64,000 bases of DNA from Stenotrophomonas ginsengisoli (GCF_001431485.1 NZ_LDJM01000002.1:1-64000); one strand, 5' to 3'. Counted from the stretch's first letter, positions 24,092 through 33,138 are shown. Notes: generated by a model from the letters alone, not told the origin. A program made the numbers and translations.

Positions 24092-25672
24092 TTACGACAG
24101 CAGGGCGGCAGCGCGCCCCTGGTAATCATTGGCCGGTTCGGCCGATACGCTCAGCGGCACGCGCAGCTGGCGCAGTTGTGCGGGAAGGTCGGACGGGGTG
24201 GCGGCGGCCAGCAGCGGGGCCAGGCGCGGGCCCAGACGCAGCAGTTCGACCACATTGGCATGCACCCGGGCCGGGGCCGGCGCATCGACCAGGCGGCGCG
24301 CAGCGGCGCAGGATGCCATCCACGGCCAGATCAAGTGGCGCTCGCGCTCCCAATGCCAGGCATCGCCCAGATGGCCACCGGCGCGGTCCACCGTGGTCAC
24401 CGGCAGGTTGGCCAGCAGGCAGGCCTGCTCGTCGGCAGTGAGCAGCCACGGCGTATCCAGATGGGCCTTGCCCAGGCGCTGGCCGTAATGCGCGGCCAGG
24501 CCCGGCAGGTAGGCGGCCGCGGCCCCGTGCAGGCTCAGCTGCAACGTTGCCGCCGGTGCACAGGCATCGATCAGGGCCGCAATGCCGGCCAACATGGTGG
24601 CCACATCCAGGGTGGCATCGGTCTCGCTGGAGGCACCATGGCCGGGCAGGTCCAGCAGCAGCAGCGGGCCCTCGGCGGCCACATCGGCCGGAGTGAACGG
24701 GGCGCTGCCCGGCGCGTGCAGCCAGACCGACAGCGGCCCTTGCCCGCGACGCAGCCAGCCGGCCACCTCGCCGGCAGCAGAGCCCACCAGCACACGCTGC
24801 CAATGGTCGGCGCGGGGCGATTGGACGATGGCCGGGGCCACCGGCTCGGCGGCCAGGGTGGCCGGCAGCCAGGTATCCAGCCGCTGCAGCATGGCCGGGA
24901 TGCTGCCCGGCTCCTCGACCACGGCCACGTTGGCCGGCAGGTCGGTCAGGCGCGGCATGTGGGCCAGCAGCGGGTCACCGTGGCGGAACACGATCAGGCT
25001 GGGCACACGCAGCTGGCTGACCCAGTGGTGGTCGTTGTGGGCAAAGGCAGCGGCATAGCCGGTGCGGTAGTGGTCGCCCACGTCCAGCACGTCCATCACC
25101 GCGTCATGGGTGGCCTGCACCGTGGCCGGGGGAATCGCCATGGCCGCGGCGGCGCGGCCGTCGTACCACGGGAAGAAATACTTCTGCTCGCGGATGCGGC
25201 ACCACAGCCAGCGCAGGTGCGAGCCATCCCACTGCGGTACGAAGGGCGGCAGGTAGGCATCGCCGTACAGGGCGCTTTCTGCCGGGGTGAAGGCGGCATA
25301 GCCGTCCACCACCAGGGCGCTCACTGTCTGCGGGTGGGCCCAGGCCAGCCAGGTGGCGACCAGGCCGCCGGTATGCATGCCGAACACCGCCACCCGCTCC
25401 AGCCCCAGAGCCTGCACCAGTTCCCAGGTGGCATGGCCGAAGGCGGCCATGTCACGCGGGCCGTCAACCGGCAGCGGATCGGAATAGCCGAAGCCCGGCG
25501 TGTCCGGGGCGATCACGGTGAAGTGCGGCGCGTAGCGGGCCATCATCTCGGCCCACATGCGCGAATTCTGCGGCGACTGGTGGATCAGCAGCAGCGCCGG
25601 GCCCTGCCCAGCGCGCCGGTAATGCACCTGGCGGCCGTTGATGTCGACGAAATGGCGGGTAATTGCGTGCAT
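24092..25672 (-). CDS. Double alpha/beta-hydrolase-fold protein with atypical nucleophile sites
   Basis: 526 residues, twice the length of a normal alpha/beta hydrolase. Residues ~1-260 form one domain: 'VHYRRAGQGPALLLIHQSPQ', 'VIAPDTPGFGYSDPLP', and a nucleophile elbow reading 'VAVFGMHTGGLVATW', where GxSxG would put His at the Ser position. A second half begins near residue 280 with 'GPLLLLDLPGHGASSETDAT' and 'LQLSLHGAAAAYLPGL', where the elbow also lacks Ser, and ends with 'DRAGGHLGDAWHWERERHL', which resembles a catalytic-His region. Such replacement suggests a cofactor-free lyase/oxygenase-like or non-hydrolytic role. Its start overlaps the stop of the upstream MDR gene by one base. Confidence 0.78.
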   Translation of the reverse strand: MHAITRHFVDINGRQVHYRRAGQGPALLLIHQSPQNSRMWAEMMARYAPHFTVIAPDTPGFGYSDPLPVDGPRDMAAFGHATWELVQALGLERVAVFGMHTGGLVATWLAWAHPQTVSALVVDGYAAFTPAESALYGDAYLPPFVPQWDGSHLRWLWCRIREQKYFFPWYDGRAAAAMAIPPATVQATHDAVMDVLDVGDHYRTGYAAAFAHNDHHWVSQLRVPSLIVFRHGDPLLAHMPRLTDLPANVAVVEEPGSIPAMLQRLDTWLPATLAAEPVAPAIVQSPRADHWQRVLVGSAAGEVAGWLRRGQGPLSVWLHAPGSAPFTPADVAAEGPLLLLDLPGHGASSETDATLDVATMLAGIAALIDACAPAATLQLSLHGAAAAYLPGLAAHYGQRLGKAHLDTPWLLTADEQACLLANLPVTTVDRAGGHLGDAWHWERERHLIWPWMASCAAARRLVDAPAPARVHANVVELLRLGPRLAPLLAAATPSDLPAQLRQLRVPLSVSAEPANDYQGRAAALLS

Positions 25673-26685
25673 TACGGATGTTCCACTGCAACGAGGGCCT
25701 TGCCGGTGTTTTCGCCATTGAGCAGGCCGATGAAGCCGGCCGCGGCCTGTTCCAGCCCGTGATGGATGTGCTCGCGGTAGTGCAGCTGGCCAGCGGCGAT
25801 CAGCCCGGCCAGCTCCTGGCGGCAGGTACCGAAATCGGCCAGATGGTCATACACCACCAGCCCTTCCAGCCGCGCGCGTGCACCGATCACCGGGCCCAGG
25901 TTCGGGCCGGGCGGGCGCTGCGCACGGTTGTACTGGTCACTCAGGCCGCACAGCACCACGCGGGCGCGCAGGGCCAGCTGGCCGAGCACGGTTTCCAGCA
26001 CCGCGCCGCCCACATTGTCGAAATAGCCGTCGATGCGCTGCGGGCAGGCCGCACGCAATGCATCGGCAAAATCAGGGGCGCGGTAATTGACGCAGGCATC
26101 AAAGCCATAGGTGGCGGTGACCAGGTCGCACTTTTCATCCGTGCTGGTCAGCCCGACCACGCGCGCGCCGGCGGCCTTGCACAGCTGGCCGGCAACCGAG
26201 CCGACCGCACCGGCCGCGGTGGAGATGACGATGGTCTGCCCGGCTTCGGGCGCCAGGATGCGGCGCACCCCGGCCCAGGCGGTGAGCCCGGGAATGCCCA
26301 GCACGCCGACCGCCGTGGCTGGTGGCGCCAGTGTTGCATCCACCGCCTGCAGGGCGTTGGCATCGGCCACGGCGTACTGCGCCCAGCCCAGCAGGCCGGT
26401 CACCCACTGTCCAGCAGCGAAGCGGCCACTGGCATCGTCCACCACCTGGCCCACGGCATAACCGGGCACCACTGCACCCAGCGGCGGGCACGGAGCCACG
26501 TAGCGCCCGCCCAGCTGGGCCCGCAGGAACGGGTCCAGCGAGAGCCAGTACAGGCGCACCAGCACCTGCCCGGCTCCCGGTTGCGGCACCGGCAACGATT
26601 GCAGGGAAAAGTCCGACGGCTGCGGCATCCCGTCCGGGATGGCGCGCAGACACACCGCCTGCATCGTGGCCGGCACGCGCTGCAT
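25672..26685 (-). CDS. NADP-dependent MDR-family oxidoreductase
   Basis: 337 residues, zinc-free medium-chain reductase of the leukotriene B4 dehydrogenase / CurA type: 'WLSLDPFLRAQLGGRYVAPC', 'GYAVGQVVDDASGRFAAGQW', 'LGIPGLTAWAGVRRIL', nucleotide loop 'TAAGAVGSVAGQLCKAAGAR', 'DGYFDNVGGAVLETVLGQLA'. These enzymes reduce activated C=C bonds of enones or enals. It starts 2 bases after the acyl-CoA dehydrogenase stop; a second ATG 7 codons in (26664) is an alternative. It is in the middle of the block B operon, so it should act on an unsaturated carbonyl intermediate. Confidence 0.88.
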   Translation of the reverse strand: MQRVPATMQAVCLRAIPDGMPQPSDFSLQSLPVPQPGAGQVLVRLYWLSLDPFLRAQLGGRYVAPCPPLGAVVPGYAVGQVVDDASGRFAAGQWVTGLLGWAQYAVADANALQAVDATLAPPATAVGVLGIPGLTAWAGVRRILAPEAGQTIVISTAAGAVGSVAGQLCKAAGARVVGLTSTDEKCDLVTATYGFDACVNYRAPDFADALRAACPQRIDGYFDNVGGAVLETVLGQLALRARVVLCGLSDQYNRAQRPPGPNLGPVIGARARLEGLVVYDHLADFGTCRQELAGLIAAGQLHYREHIHHGLEQAAAGFIGLLNGENTGKALVAVEHP

Positions 26686-26687
26686 GA

Positions 26688-27851
26688 TCAGAACGCGTTG
26701 ATGCCGGTCAGCTCACGGCCGACCACCAGCTGGTGCACGGTCTCGGTGCCTTCATAGGTAATGACCGATTCCAGATTCAGGGCATGACGGATGGCCGCAT
26801 GCTCGGTGGTGATGCCGGCACCGCCGAGCAGGTCACGGCATTCGCGGGCGATGTCGATGGCCATGCGGCAGTTGTTCCACTTGGCAATGCTGACCTGGGT
26901 CGGCTGCATCTTGTCCGCTTCCTTCAGGCGGCCCAGCTGCAGCGACAGCAGCTGTGCGGCGGTGATGCGGCGGGCCATGTCGGCCATCTTGATCTGGGCG
27001 CTCTGGGTAGCCGCGACCGGGCGGCCGAACAGGATGCGCTCCTTGGTGTAGGCCAGCACTTCTTCCAGGCAGGCCTGGGCGGCGCCGATCGGGCCCCAGG
27101 TGATGCCGTAGCGGGCCTGGGTCAGGCAGCCCAGCGGACCCTTCAGGCCCTTCACGTTGGGCAGGCGGTTGGCATCGGGCACGCGCACGTTGTCAAAGAA
27201 CAGTGCGCCGGTGGCCGAGGCTCGCAGGCTCATCTTGTGCTTGATTTCCTGCACGCTGAAGCCCGGGGTGCCCTTCTCGATCACAAAGCCCTGGATGCCG
27301 TCTTCGGTGTGGGCCCAGACAATGGCGATGTCGGCCATCGGTGCATTGGTGATCCACATCTTCGAACCGTTGATCACCCACTCGTTGCCGTCCTTGACGG
27401 CACGGGTCTTCATGCTGGCCGGGTCCGAACCGCCGTGGGCCTCGGTCAGGCCGAAGCAGCCGATGACCTTGCCGGCGGCCATGTCCGGCAGCCAGCGCAT
27501 GCGCTGCTCTTCGCTGCCGTAGGCATAGATGGGGTACATGCACAGCGAGCTCTGCACCGAGACAAAGCTGCGCAGGCCCGAATCGCCGCGCTCCAGCTCC
27601 TGGCAGATCAGGCCGTAGCTGACATAGCCCAGGTTGGAGCCGCCGTACTGTTCCGGCAAGGTGGCGCCCAGCAGGCCCATGTCGGCCACTTCGGCGATCA
27701 GTTCCTTCGGGAACTGGCCCTTGTCGAAGCAGTCACCGATGATCGGCAGCACGCGCTCGTTGGTGAAACGGGCCACCGATTCCTGGATGGCACGCTCTTC
27801 TTCGGTGAGCAGGGAGGCAACGTCGTACAGGTCAAACGGATTCAGGCTCAT
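26688..27851 (-). CDS. Glutaryl-CoA-dehydrogenase-like acyl-CoA dehydrogenase
   Basis: 387 residues. The sequence follows the glutaryl-CoA dehydrogenase branch of acyl-CoA dehydrogenases closely: 'DSGLRSFVSVQSSLCMYPIY', 'GCFGLTEAHGGSDPASMKTR', 'WITNAPMADIAIVWAHTEDG', 'KMSLRASATGALFFDNVRVP', 'LGGAGITTEHAAIRHALNLE', and the catalytic base in 'YEGTETVHQLVVGR'. The Arg in the RSxxSVQSS block, which pairs with the distal carboxylate in glutaryl-CoA enzymes, is kept. A dicarboxylyl-CoA such as glutaryl-CoA is therefore a reasonable substrate. Start ATG 27851. Electrons would go via ETF to the quinone oxidoreductase encoded at 51941. Confidence 0.9.
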   Translation of the reverse strand: MSLNPFDLYDVASLLTEEERAIQESVARFTNERVLPIIGDCFDKGQFPKELIAEVADMGLLGATLPEQYGGSNLGYVSYGLICQELERGDSGLRSFVSVQSSLCMYPIYAYGSEEQRMRWLPDMAAGKVIGCFGLTEAHGGSDPASMKTRAVKDGNEWVINGSKMWITNAPMADIAIVWAHTEDGIQGFVIEKGTPGFSVQEIKHKMSLRASATGALFFDNVRVPDANRLPNVKGLKGPLGCLTQARYGITWGPIGAAQACLEEVLAYTKERILFGRPVAATQSAQIKMADMARRITAAQLLSLQLGRLKEADKMQPTQVSIAKWNNCRMAIDIARECRDLLGGAGITTEHAAIRHALNLESVITYEGTETVHQLVVGRELTGINAF

Positions 27852-27904
27852 GCAATTCTCACTGGCACACAAGGTGCTGGGCGGTGGGGGTGAAGTTACG
27901 GTAT

Positions 27905-29314
27905 TCAGGCGGACAGGATGGCGGCAGCGGCGCGTTCGCCGGACTGCACGGCAGCCTCCATGCCCGGGACATGCAGTTCGGTCTGCTCGCCGGCAAAGTG
28001 CAGGCGGCCGAACGGGGTGTTGTTCCACTGCCGGGTCTGCGCAAAGCGCCCCGGCTTGATCTCGGCAAACGCGCCACCGGCCAGCGGATCACCGCCCCAG
28101 CTGCGCGTTTCCAGCAATTGCAGGGCACCACGGCTGGCCGGGCGCACGCGGGCGAATTCGTCGATGATCCACTGCGCGCGGGCGGCCGCATCCAGGGTGT
28201 CGGCCTTTTCGGCCAGCGCACCACTGAGCCAGACGATCAGGCGGTTGATCTGGCCATCGTCGCCGGGCACGGCAAACACGCGCTGCAGCGCACCGGTGCC
28301 CCACAGCCACAACGGCAGGCCGTCCTCTTCCCAGAACGGTCGGGTCGGCTGCAGGTGCACGGTGGTCACCGCATTGCCGCCACGCTCGGCCCAGATGGCC
28401 TGCTGCGCGGCCGGCGGTGCCGGGTCGATGACGATGCGCGACAGCGGCAGGCTGGGAATGGCCAGCACCACGTGGCCGGCCTGGAAGCGACGGCCATCGG
28501 CACACCGTACCTGCACACCACGGCCACTGCTTTCAATGGCCGCGACCTGGGCATTGCGTACCACCTCGGCCGACAGCGAGGCGGCCATGGCTTCCGGCAG
28601 CGCCTGGCTGCCACCGCTGACCCAGCCGGTGCCCGGGGCGCCGTAACGGCGCAGGGCATCGCGGCGCAGCACGTCCAGCGCGCTCACCGTATGCAGCGAG
28701 GAATAGGCACTGCCAACATCCATCAGGCCGATGGCATCGGCCGACCAGCCCCTGGCGGCCAGGTGCTGGGCCAGCGACACGTCCAGGGCCAGGTTGGCCG
28801 GGTCGTTCCAGCTGTCCAGCGCCGGCAGCGCGTTTTCATTCAGGGCGGTGCTCAGCAACAGGGTCGGTGGCAGCTCGCGCTCACGCCCGGTCAGGGTGTT
28901 GTACGCGCTGCTGCCCCACTGCGAGGACGGGATGATCCCATCGCCGAGCTGGAAGCCCATGCCACTGGCCGGCGGACGGGCCACGGCCGGCGGCTCGATG
29001 CCCACCGCCACGCGCTGGGCGTGGGCATGCACGCGCGCATAGCCGGTGCCGACCTCGACCCCGCCAATTTCAAAACGCAGCCCGTTGCGGACCACGGTAT
29101 GCAAACGGCCACCGATGCGATCGGAGGCCTCCAGCACCCTCACCCGTGCACCGCCGGCTTCGAGCTGGTGCGCGGCGGCCAGGCCCGCCAGGCCGGCGCC
29201 GATGACCAGCACGTCGCTGCGTGCAGCACCACGGCCGATGCTGCGTGCCTGGGCCGGCAGCATCGCCAATGCCGATGCGGCACCAAGGCCAGCAAGGAAA
29301 TGTCGTCTGTGCAT
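27905..29314 (-). CDS. Tat-exported flavin amine oxidase
   Basis: 469 residues. The N-terminus 'MHRRHFLAGLGAASALAMLP' is a twin-arginine-type signal, predicting export of a folded flavoprotein. The FAD-binding motif is 'DVLVIGAGLAGLAAAHQLEA', then 'ASDRIGGRLHTVVRNG', and the C-terminal 'LHFAGEQTELHVPGMEAAVQ' is typical of monoamine or polyamine oxidases. Expected reaction: oxidative deamination, or desaturation, of an amine with H2O2 release in the periplasm. It is encoded between the TonB receptor and the acyl-CoA dehydrogenase in the block B operon. Confidence 0.87.
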   Translation of the reverse strand: MHRRHFLAGLGAASALAMLPAQARSIGRGAARSDVLVIGAGLAGLAAAHQLEAGGARVRVLEASDRIGGRLHTVVRNGLRFEIGGVEVGTGYARVHAHAQRVAVGIEPPAVARPPASGMGFQLGDGIIPSSQWGSSAYNTLTGRERELPPTLLLSTALNENALPALDSWNDPANLALDVSLAQHLAARGWSADAIGLMDVGSAYSSLHTVSALDVLRRDALRRYGAPGTGWVSGGSQALPEAMAASLSAEVVRNAQVAAIESSGRGVQVRCADGRRFQAGHVVLAIPSLPLSRIVIDPAPPAAQQAIWAERGGNAVTTVHLQPTRPFWEEDGLPLWLWGTGALQRVFAVPGDDGQINRLIVWLSGALAEKADTLDAAARAQWIIDEFARVRPASRGALQLLETRSWGGDPLAGGAFAEIKPGRFAQTRQWNNTPFGRLHFAGEQTELHVPGMEAAVQSGERAAAAILSA

Positions 29315-29335
29315 ACTGCCTGCCCTTGAATAGTG

Positions 29336-29361
29336 ACCGGCCTGGCTGCTGCCAGGCCGGT
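29336..29361. other. Intra-operon hairpin between TonB receptor and amine oxidase genes
   Basis: The perfect stem ACCGGCCTGGC/GCCAGGCCGGT with a 4-base loop has no T-run on the leftward strand, so it is more likely an mRNA stabiliser or attenuator reducing downstream expression after the receptor gene than a full terminator. Confidence 0.5.
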
Positions 29362-29371
29362 GGATTGGTAC

Positions 29372-31804
29372 TTAGAACTTGTAGCTGACTTCCACACCGT
29401 ACATGCGCGGCATCGACGGGGTGATACCGAAATCACGCAGGTTGGTGACAGCCAGACCCGTCAACGGCGGCACCGCCGGCACGGCCACATAGGCTTCCGG
29501 GTCGATGGCACGCTGTGCCTCTTCCGGGGTGCGGTCGTTGAAGGCGTTGTTGACGTAGGCGCTGACCTGCCACTGCTCGCTCGGACGCAGGGTGAAGCGC
29601 AGGTTGGTACGGGTCGCCGCACCGACCGAGGCCAGGTTGTCCACCTGCACGTAACGGCGGCCTTCGTAGGCCACGTCGGTGTTCAGGGTGTACTCCCAGC
29701 CGTTGGCAAACGCACCGTCATACATCAGGCCCAGGGTGGCCTTGTGCTTGGGCACGCGCGGCAGCTTGTAGCCGGCCGCATTGGCCGCCGCGTCCGCCAA
29801 GGTCGGGGCCGGGCCGGTACCGAACAGGTCGGCCTGGTCCTGGCTGATGAAGCTCTTGATCTGCGCATCGGTGTAGGAATAGGCCAGCGACGCCAGCCAG
29901 CCCGGGGCGAACACCCACTGGCTTTCCAGCTCGAAGCCCTTGATTTCCGACTCACCCACGTTGGTGGTGTAGCTGGTGGAGAACAGGGTGCCGTTCTTGC
30001 GGATCACCGGGCCGGTTTCGGTCAGCTGCTGGTTGGTCCAGTCGATCAGGTAGACGTTGGCATTCAGGCGCAGGGTGCCGTCCAGCCAGTCGCTCTTGAT
30101 GCCCAGCTCGTAGTTGATGGCTTCTTCTTCCTCGTAGGAGGACAGGCCGGCGGCAATCAGGCGGTCACGCTCGGCTTCCTGGAAGTCGGCGCGGTAGACG
30201 TCGGAGTTGAAGCCGCCCGGCTTGGTGCCCTTGGAGATCAAACCGTAGACGTTGACGTTGTCTGCGGCCTGGTAGCTCAGGGTCCAGCGCGGGGTGAAGC
30301 TGGTGAAGGTCTCGTTCAGTGCCCAGGCCTGGGTGTAGGTGTTGGCACCGAGCACACGGCGGTCCACACCGCCCTTGCTGATTTCGTCCCACGCATAGCG
30401 GGCTTCGATCGAGGTGGTCCACTTGTCGGTGATGTTCCAGTTCACCATGGCGTAGACCGCCTTGTTGGTGGTTTCATCATCCGGATCGGTCGGCACCTGC
30501 TGCACCGAACGGGTGCCCGGCAGGTAGAAGCCGGTCAGGTCACCACCCCAGCCCGGCTGGGCCTGCTGGTTGTAGTAGTACAGGCCGACCATGCCCGACA
30601 CGTCCAGCGACTGGTCGCTGCTCAGGCGCAGGTCCTGCGACCAGTTCTTCACCGCGGTGTTGGTGAAGGTTTCAAACGCACCGCCGTAGCCACGGTCGCT
30701 GCTGTAGTCCTGGTCGGTACCGGCGTAGGTCGAGCTGTCGTTGTAGGCAGTGGTCGAGGTGAAGGTCCAGTTGTTGTCGAAGAAGTATTCGGCACGCAGG
30801 CTGGTACGCAGGAAGTCGGTCTTGCGGCCGGCAAAGTAACCGGCAGCGGTGAACTCGTCGGTGTTGATGGCGTAATCGGTCGGCGCCTTGACGTCACCAC
30901 ACCAGTAGCCCCGGTGGCGGTTGGCCAGCACCGGGTACAGGCCGAAGTACAGCGCGCCGGTTTCCTGCGGCAGGTAGCAGTTGAGGTTTTCGCTGCCGAT
31001 GGTGGCAATGGCGAAATGCTCGTCGCGGCTCTTCTGCTGCATCACGCGGGCGGTGATGTCCAGCTTCTCGGTCGGCGACCAGGCCACGGCAACCATGCCG
31101 CTGATGGTCTCGGTACCGCCCAGGTCCTTCTTGTCGGAAGCCTGGTTGTAGTACATGCCGTCATTGCCGCGCTTGTTCAGGCTGACGTCGTAACCGAAGG
31201 TGCCGTCCTCATTGCCACCGGAGTGGAACAGGCCCAGCTTTTCCTGGCCGAAGTTGCCGGCGCCCAGGGTCAGCTTGGTGCCCGGGGCGCTGCCCGGGCG
31301 GCGGGTGATGAAGTCCACCGCACCGGAGAAGGTACGACGGCCGTAAGCGGCCGACTGCGGGCCACGCACCACTTCCACGCGCTGGATGTTTTCCAGGCCA
31401 TAGCTGGAAATGTCGCCTTCCACGTAGATGCCGTCGATGAAGAACGAGGCATTGGCCTCGCCCTGGATGTTGGACATGCCGCGGATCACCGGGCGGTCAA
31501 AGCCACGGCCGTAGCCGGACTTGAAGGAGAAGCTCGGCGACATGGCGGCGATGTCGCGCACATCCACCAGGCCCTTCTTCTCGATGGTGGCCTCGGAGAT
31601 GGCCGAGATCGGCAGCGGCATCTGCTGCAGCGGCTCGGCGACACCACGGGCGGTGACTTCGATCGATTCCAGGCTGGTGACCGGGCCAGCGGCGGCATCG
31701 GCCGGTTCGGCAGCGGGGTTGTCTGCAGCAACGGCGTGACCTGCACTGATCATCAGTGCAAGTGCGATGGAGGAGCACAGCAGGTCGGGCTTGACGGTTT
31801 TCAT
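29372..31804 (-). CDS. TonB-dependent outer-membrane receptor
   Basis: 810 residues from ATG 31804. A signal peptide ends near 'GHAVAADN'. A TonB-box-like start 'LESIEVTARG' precedes the plug domain ('LVDVRDIAAMSPSFSFKSGY', 'PVIRGMSNIQGEANASFFID', 'IQRVEVVRGPQSAAYGRRTF', 'SGAVDFITRRPG'). A long beta-barrel follows and ends in 'PRMYGVEVSYKF', with the expected terminal Phe. It belongs to the FecA/catechol-type iron-substrate receptors that sphingomonads and xanthomonads also use for organic substrates. As the second gene of a catabolic operon it is the likely entry port for the pathway substrate; siderophore uptake is the alternative. Confidence 0.92.
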   Translation of the reverse strand: MKTVKPDLLCSSIALALMISAGHAVAADNPAAEPADAAAGPVTSLESIEVTARGVAEPLQQMPLPISAISEATIEKKGLVDVRDIAAMSPSFSFKSGYGRGFDRPVIRGMSNIQGEANASFFIDGIYVEGDISSYGLENIQRVEVVRGPQSAAYGRRTFSGAVDFITRRPGSAPGTKLTLGAGNFGQEKLGLFHSGGNEDGTFGYDVSLNKRGNDGMYYNQASDKKDLGGTETISGMVAVAWSPTEKLDITARVMQQKSRDEHFAIATIGSENLNCYLPQETGALYFGLYPVLANRHRGYWCGDVKAPTDYAINTDEFTAAGYFAGRKTDFLRTSLRAEYFFDNNWTFTSTTAYNDSSTYAGTDQDYSSDRGYGGAFETFTNTAVKNWSQDLRLSSDQSLDVSGMVGLYYYNQQAQPGWGGDLTGFYLPGTRSVQQVPTDPDDETTNKAVYAMVNWNITDKWTTSIEARYAWDEISKGGVDRRVLGANTYTQAWALNETFTSFTPRWTLSYQAADNVNVYGLISKGTKPGGFNSDVYRADFQEAERDRLIAAGLSSYEEEEAINYELGIKSDWLDGTLRLNANVYLIDWTNQQLTETGPVIRKNGTLFSTSYTTNVGESEIKGFELESQWVFAPGWLASLAYSYTDAQIKSFISQDQADLFGTGPAPTLADAAANAAGYKLPRVPKHKATLGLMYDGAFANGWEYTLNTDVAYEGRRYVQVDNLASVGAATRTNLRFTLRPSEQWQVSAYVNNAFNDRTPEEAQRAIDPEAYVAVPAVPPLTGLAVTNLRDFGITPSMPRMYGVEVSYKF

Positions 31805-31932
31805 GGCGTTTTCCGGAAAGATGGGCCGGGGGATGCGGTGAGTGACATCGTCTGGGGGAGGAGGCACTGCATCACTTGCGTCTGGCGTCGTGCGGTCTTG
31901 CGTGTTGCGGTCGTACGGTGGCGCGGTCTGGC

Positions 31933-32787
31933 TCAGTCACTGCTGCCGTCAGCCGGCTGGCGGTCACGGTAGTAACTCCAGCTGGTGACGTTGGGTTGCA
32001 CCCATTGCGCCGGGGCAGTGGCGTATTCGGGGTAATCGCGGGCGATGCGCGCGCGGATGTCCTCGGGCAGTTCATCCACCGAAGCGCGCTTGTTGCCCTG
32101 GGCCACGTACAGCAGCGAGCCTTCGCGGGTGCCCAGCTTCATCCACGGCAGCCACGGGCCGACGCGGGTCCAGCCGTAGGTGACCGGCACCTGGCTCAGG
32201 CTGGCGTCTTCCATCGCTGCGCGCGGGGTGAAGAACATGAAGTGTTCCGAACCGATGTACATCGGGCCGGAGGATTCGGCCGGGAACTTCGCCGGCGACA
32301 ACGGGTTGGGATAGGCCAGCGGGATGTTCAAGGTCAGCATCAGGGTGTCGCCGGCCTGCACCCACGGCAGCGGTACGTCGTGGCCCGGCGCATTGAGCAC
32401 GGTGTTGACCGGGTCATTGGCCACGTGCACCACCTCGACGGTCTGGCCGCTGTACGGGTTGTCCCACTGGTCGATGATCTGGCCGGTGGCCAGGTCGCGG
32501 TAGAAGGTCAACTCACGGGTGACCAGGCGCCAGGTGCCGTCGGCCAGCTTCTCCGAACGGCAGATGTTGTAGCCCTCGAAGCCCAGCAGCGGCGCAGCCT
32601 TCTTCTCCGGCTCCTGCGCAAACAGGGTACCTTCCCACCACAGCAGCACATCTTGCTTGGGGTCCAGCGAGCAGCGCATCTTGACCAGCGCTTCGGTACG
32701 CCCGGCGGCAGAATCAAGGTCCAGCGCGCTGGCCTGCGCCGAAAGTGCGATTGCAGTGCCGGCCAACAATGTGAAAAGTGTCTTCAT
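31933..32787 (-). CDS. Exported DUF1838 family protein
   Basis: 284 residues with a signal peptide ending 'ALSAQASALD'. The rest fits DUF1838: 'EALVKMRCSLDPKQDVLLWW', 'EGTLFAQEPEKKAAPLLGFE', 'YNICRSEKLADGTWRLVTRE', 'TYGWTRVGPWLPWMKLGTRE', 'GSLLYVAQGNKRASVDELPE'. No catalytic signature is known. It is the first gene of the leftward block B operon, directly before the TonB receptor, and faces the methyltransferase gene across a structured gap. A periplasmic substrate-handling role is an inference from position only. Confidence 0.82.
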   Translation of the reverse strand: MKTLFTLLAGTAIALSAQASALDLDSAAGRTEALVKMRCSLDPKQDVLLWWEGTLFAQEPEKKAAPLLGFEGYNICRSEKLADGTWRLVTRELTFYRDLATGQIIDQWDNPYSGQTVEVVHVANDPVNTVLNAPGHDVPLPWVQAGDTLMLTLNIPLAYPNPLSPAKFPAESSGPMYIGSEHFMFFTPRAAMEDASLSQVPVTYGWTRVGPWLPWMKLGTREGSLLYVAQGNKRASVDELPEDIRARIARDYPEYATAPAQWVQPNVTSWSYYRDRQPADGSSD

Positions 32788-32898
32788 TCCCAGTCCCCCC
32801 GCCGCCTCGAAGGCTGCCTGTCGTAGTACGAAATGGTGTCATTGCGAAGGCCGCGTGATGACCACCAAGTGACATATAGCTATAACATTAGATCATAC

Positions 32899-33078
32899 TT
32901 GTCCAGTCATTTAGCCCTGCCGAAAGGCACCCCGTCAATGACCGGACAAACTTGCGCAAAGCATTGCCCTGCAACGCTTTGCTTTGTTGCAAAGCAGCAA
33001 AACAAGCTGACTGCGAATTGATCCAGATCAAGGAAACCGGCAGGTCTGGACCCGTACCTTGACCTGGCCGGTTTTTTT
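32899..33078 (+). ncRNA. Candidate small RNA or structured leader
   Basis: Between the two 22-bp repeats lies about 180 bases with no open frame but with successive stem-loops. A 13-bp stem, TTGTCC(A)GTCATT/AATGAC(C)GGACAA (32899-32949), encloses a small GCC-GAAA-GGC hairpin. GCAAAGC/GCTTTGC and CTTTGC/GCAAAG stems lie at about 32956-32998. A classic terminator stem with seven T ends the element at 33078. The terminator points rightward but lies before the methyltransferase start, so the RNA would end ahead of any gene. It is either an independent small RNA or an attenuating leader. Transcription is not proven. Confidence 0.4.
33034..33078 (+). terminator. Rho-independent terminator upstream of the methyltransferase gene
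   Basis: AAACCGGCAGGTC pairs with GACCTG(G)CCGGTTT with one bulged base, followed by T7. It is oriented rightward, 60 bases before the methyltransferase start, and has no coding gene in front of it on that strand. Confidence 0.8.
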
Positions 33079-33138
33079 GACATATAGCTATATCATTAGA
33101 ACCTGGGCACCCGCCCTGTCCTGACCCGGAGCAACGCC

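Larger units (their letters stand above)
32871..33100 (+). repeat. Pair of 22-bp direct repeats GACATATAGCTATA(A/T)CATTAGA
   Basis: Copies lie at 32871-32892 and 33079-33100 with one mismatch between them, 208 bases apart in the same orientation. Each is centred on the palindrome ATATAGCTATA. The first lies upstream of the leftward DUF1838 operon, the second upstream of the rightward methyltransferase operon. They are therefore probable operators for one regulator acting on both promoters. Confidence 0.75.

Noticed and set aside
29333-31972. 879-residue rightward open frame
   Set aside because: Antisense to the TonB receptor; composition (Val/Gly/His-rich) and lack of any family pattern mark it as a GC-rich shadow.
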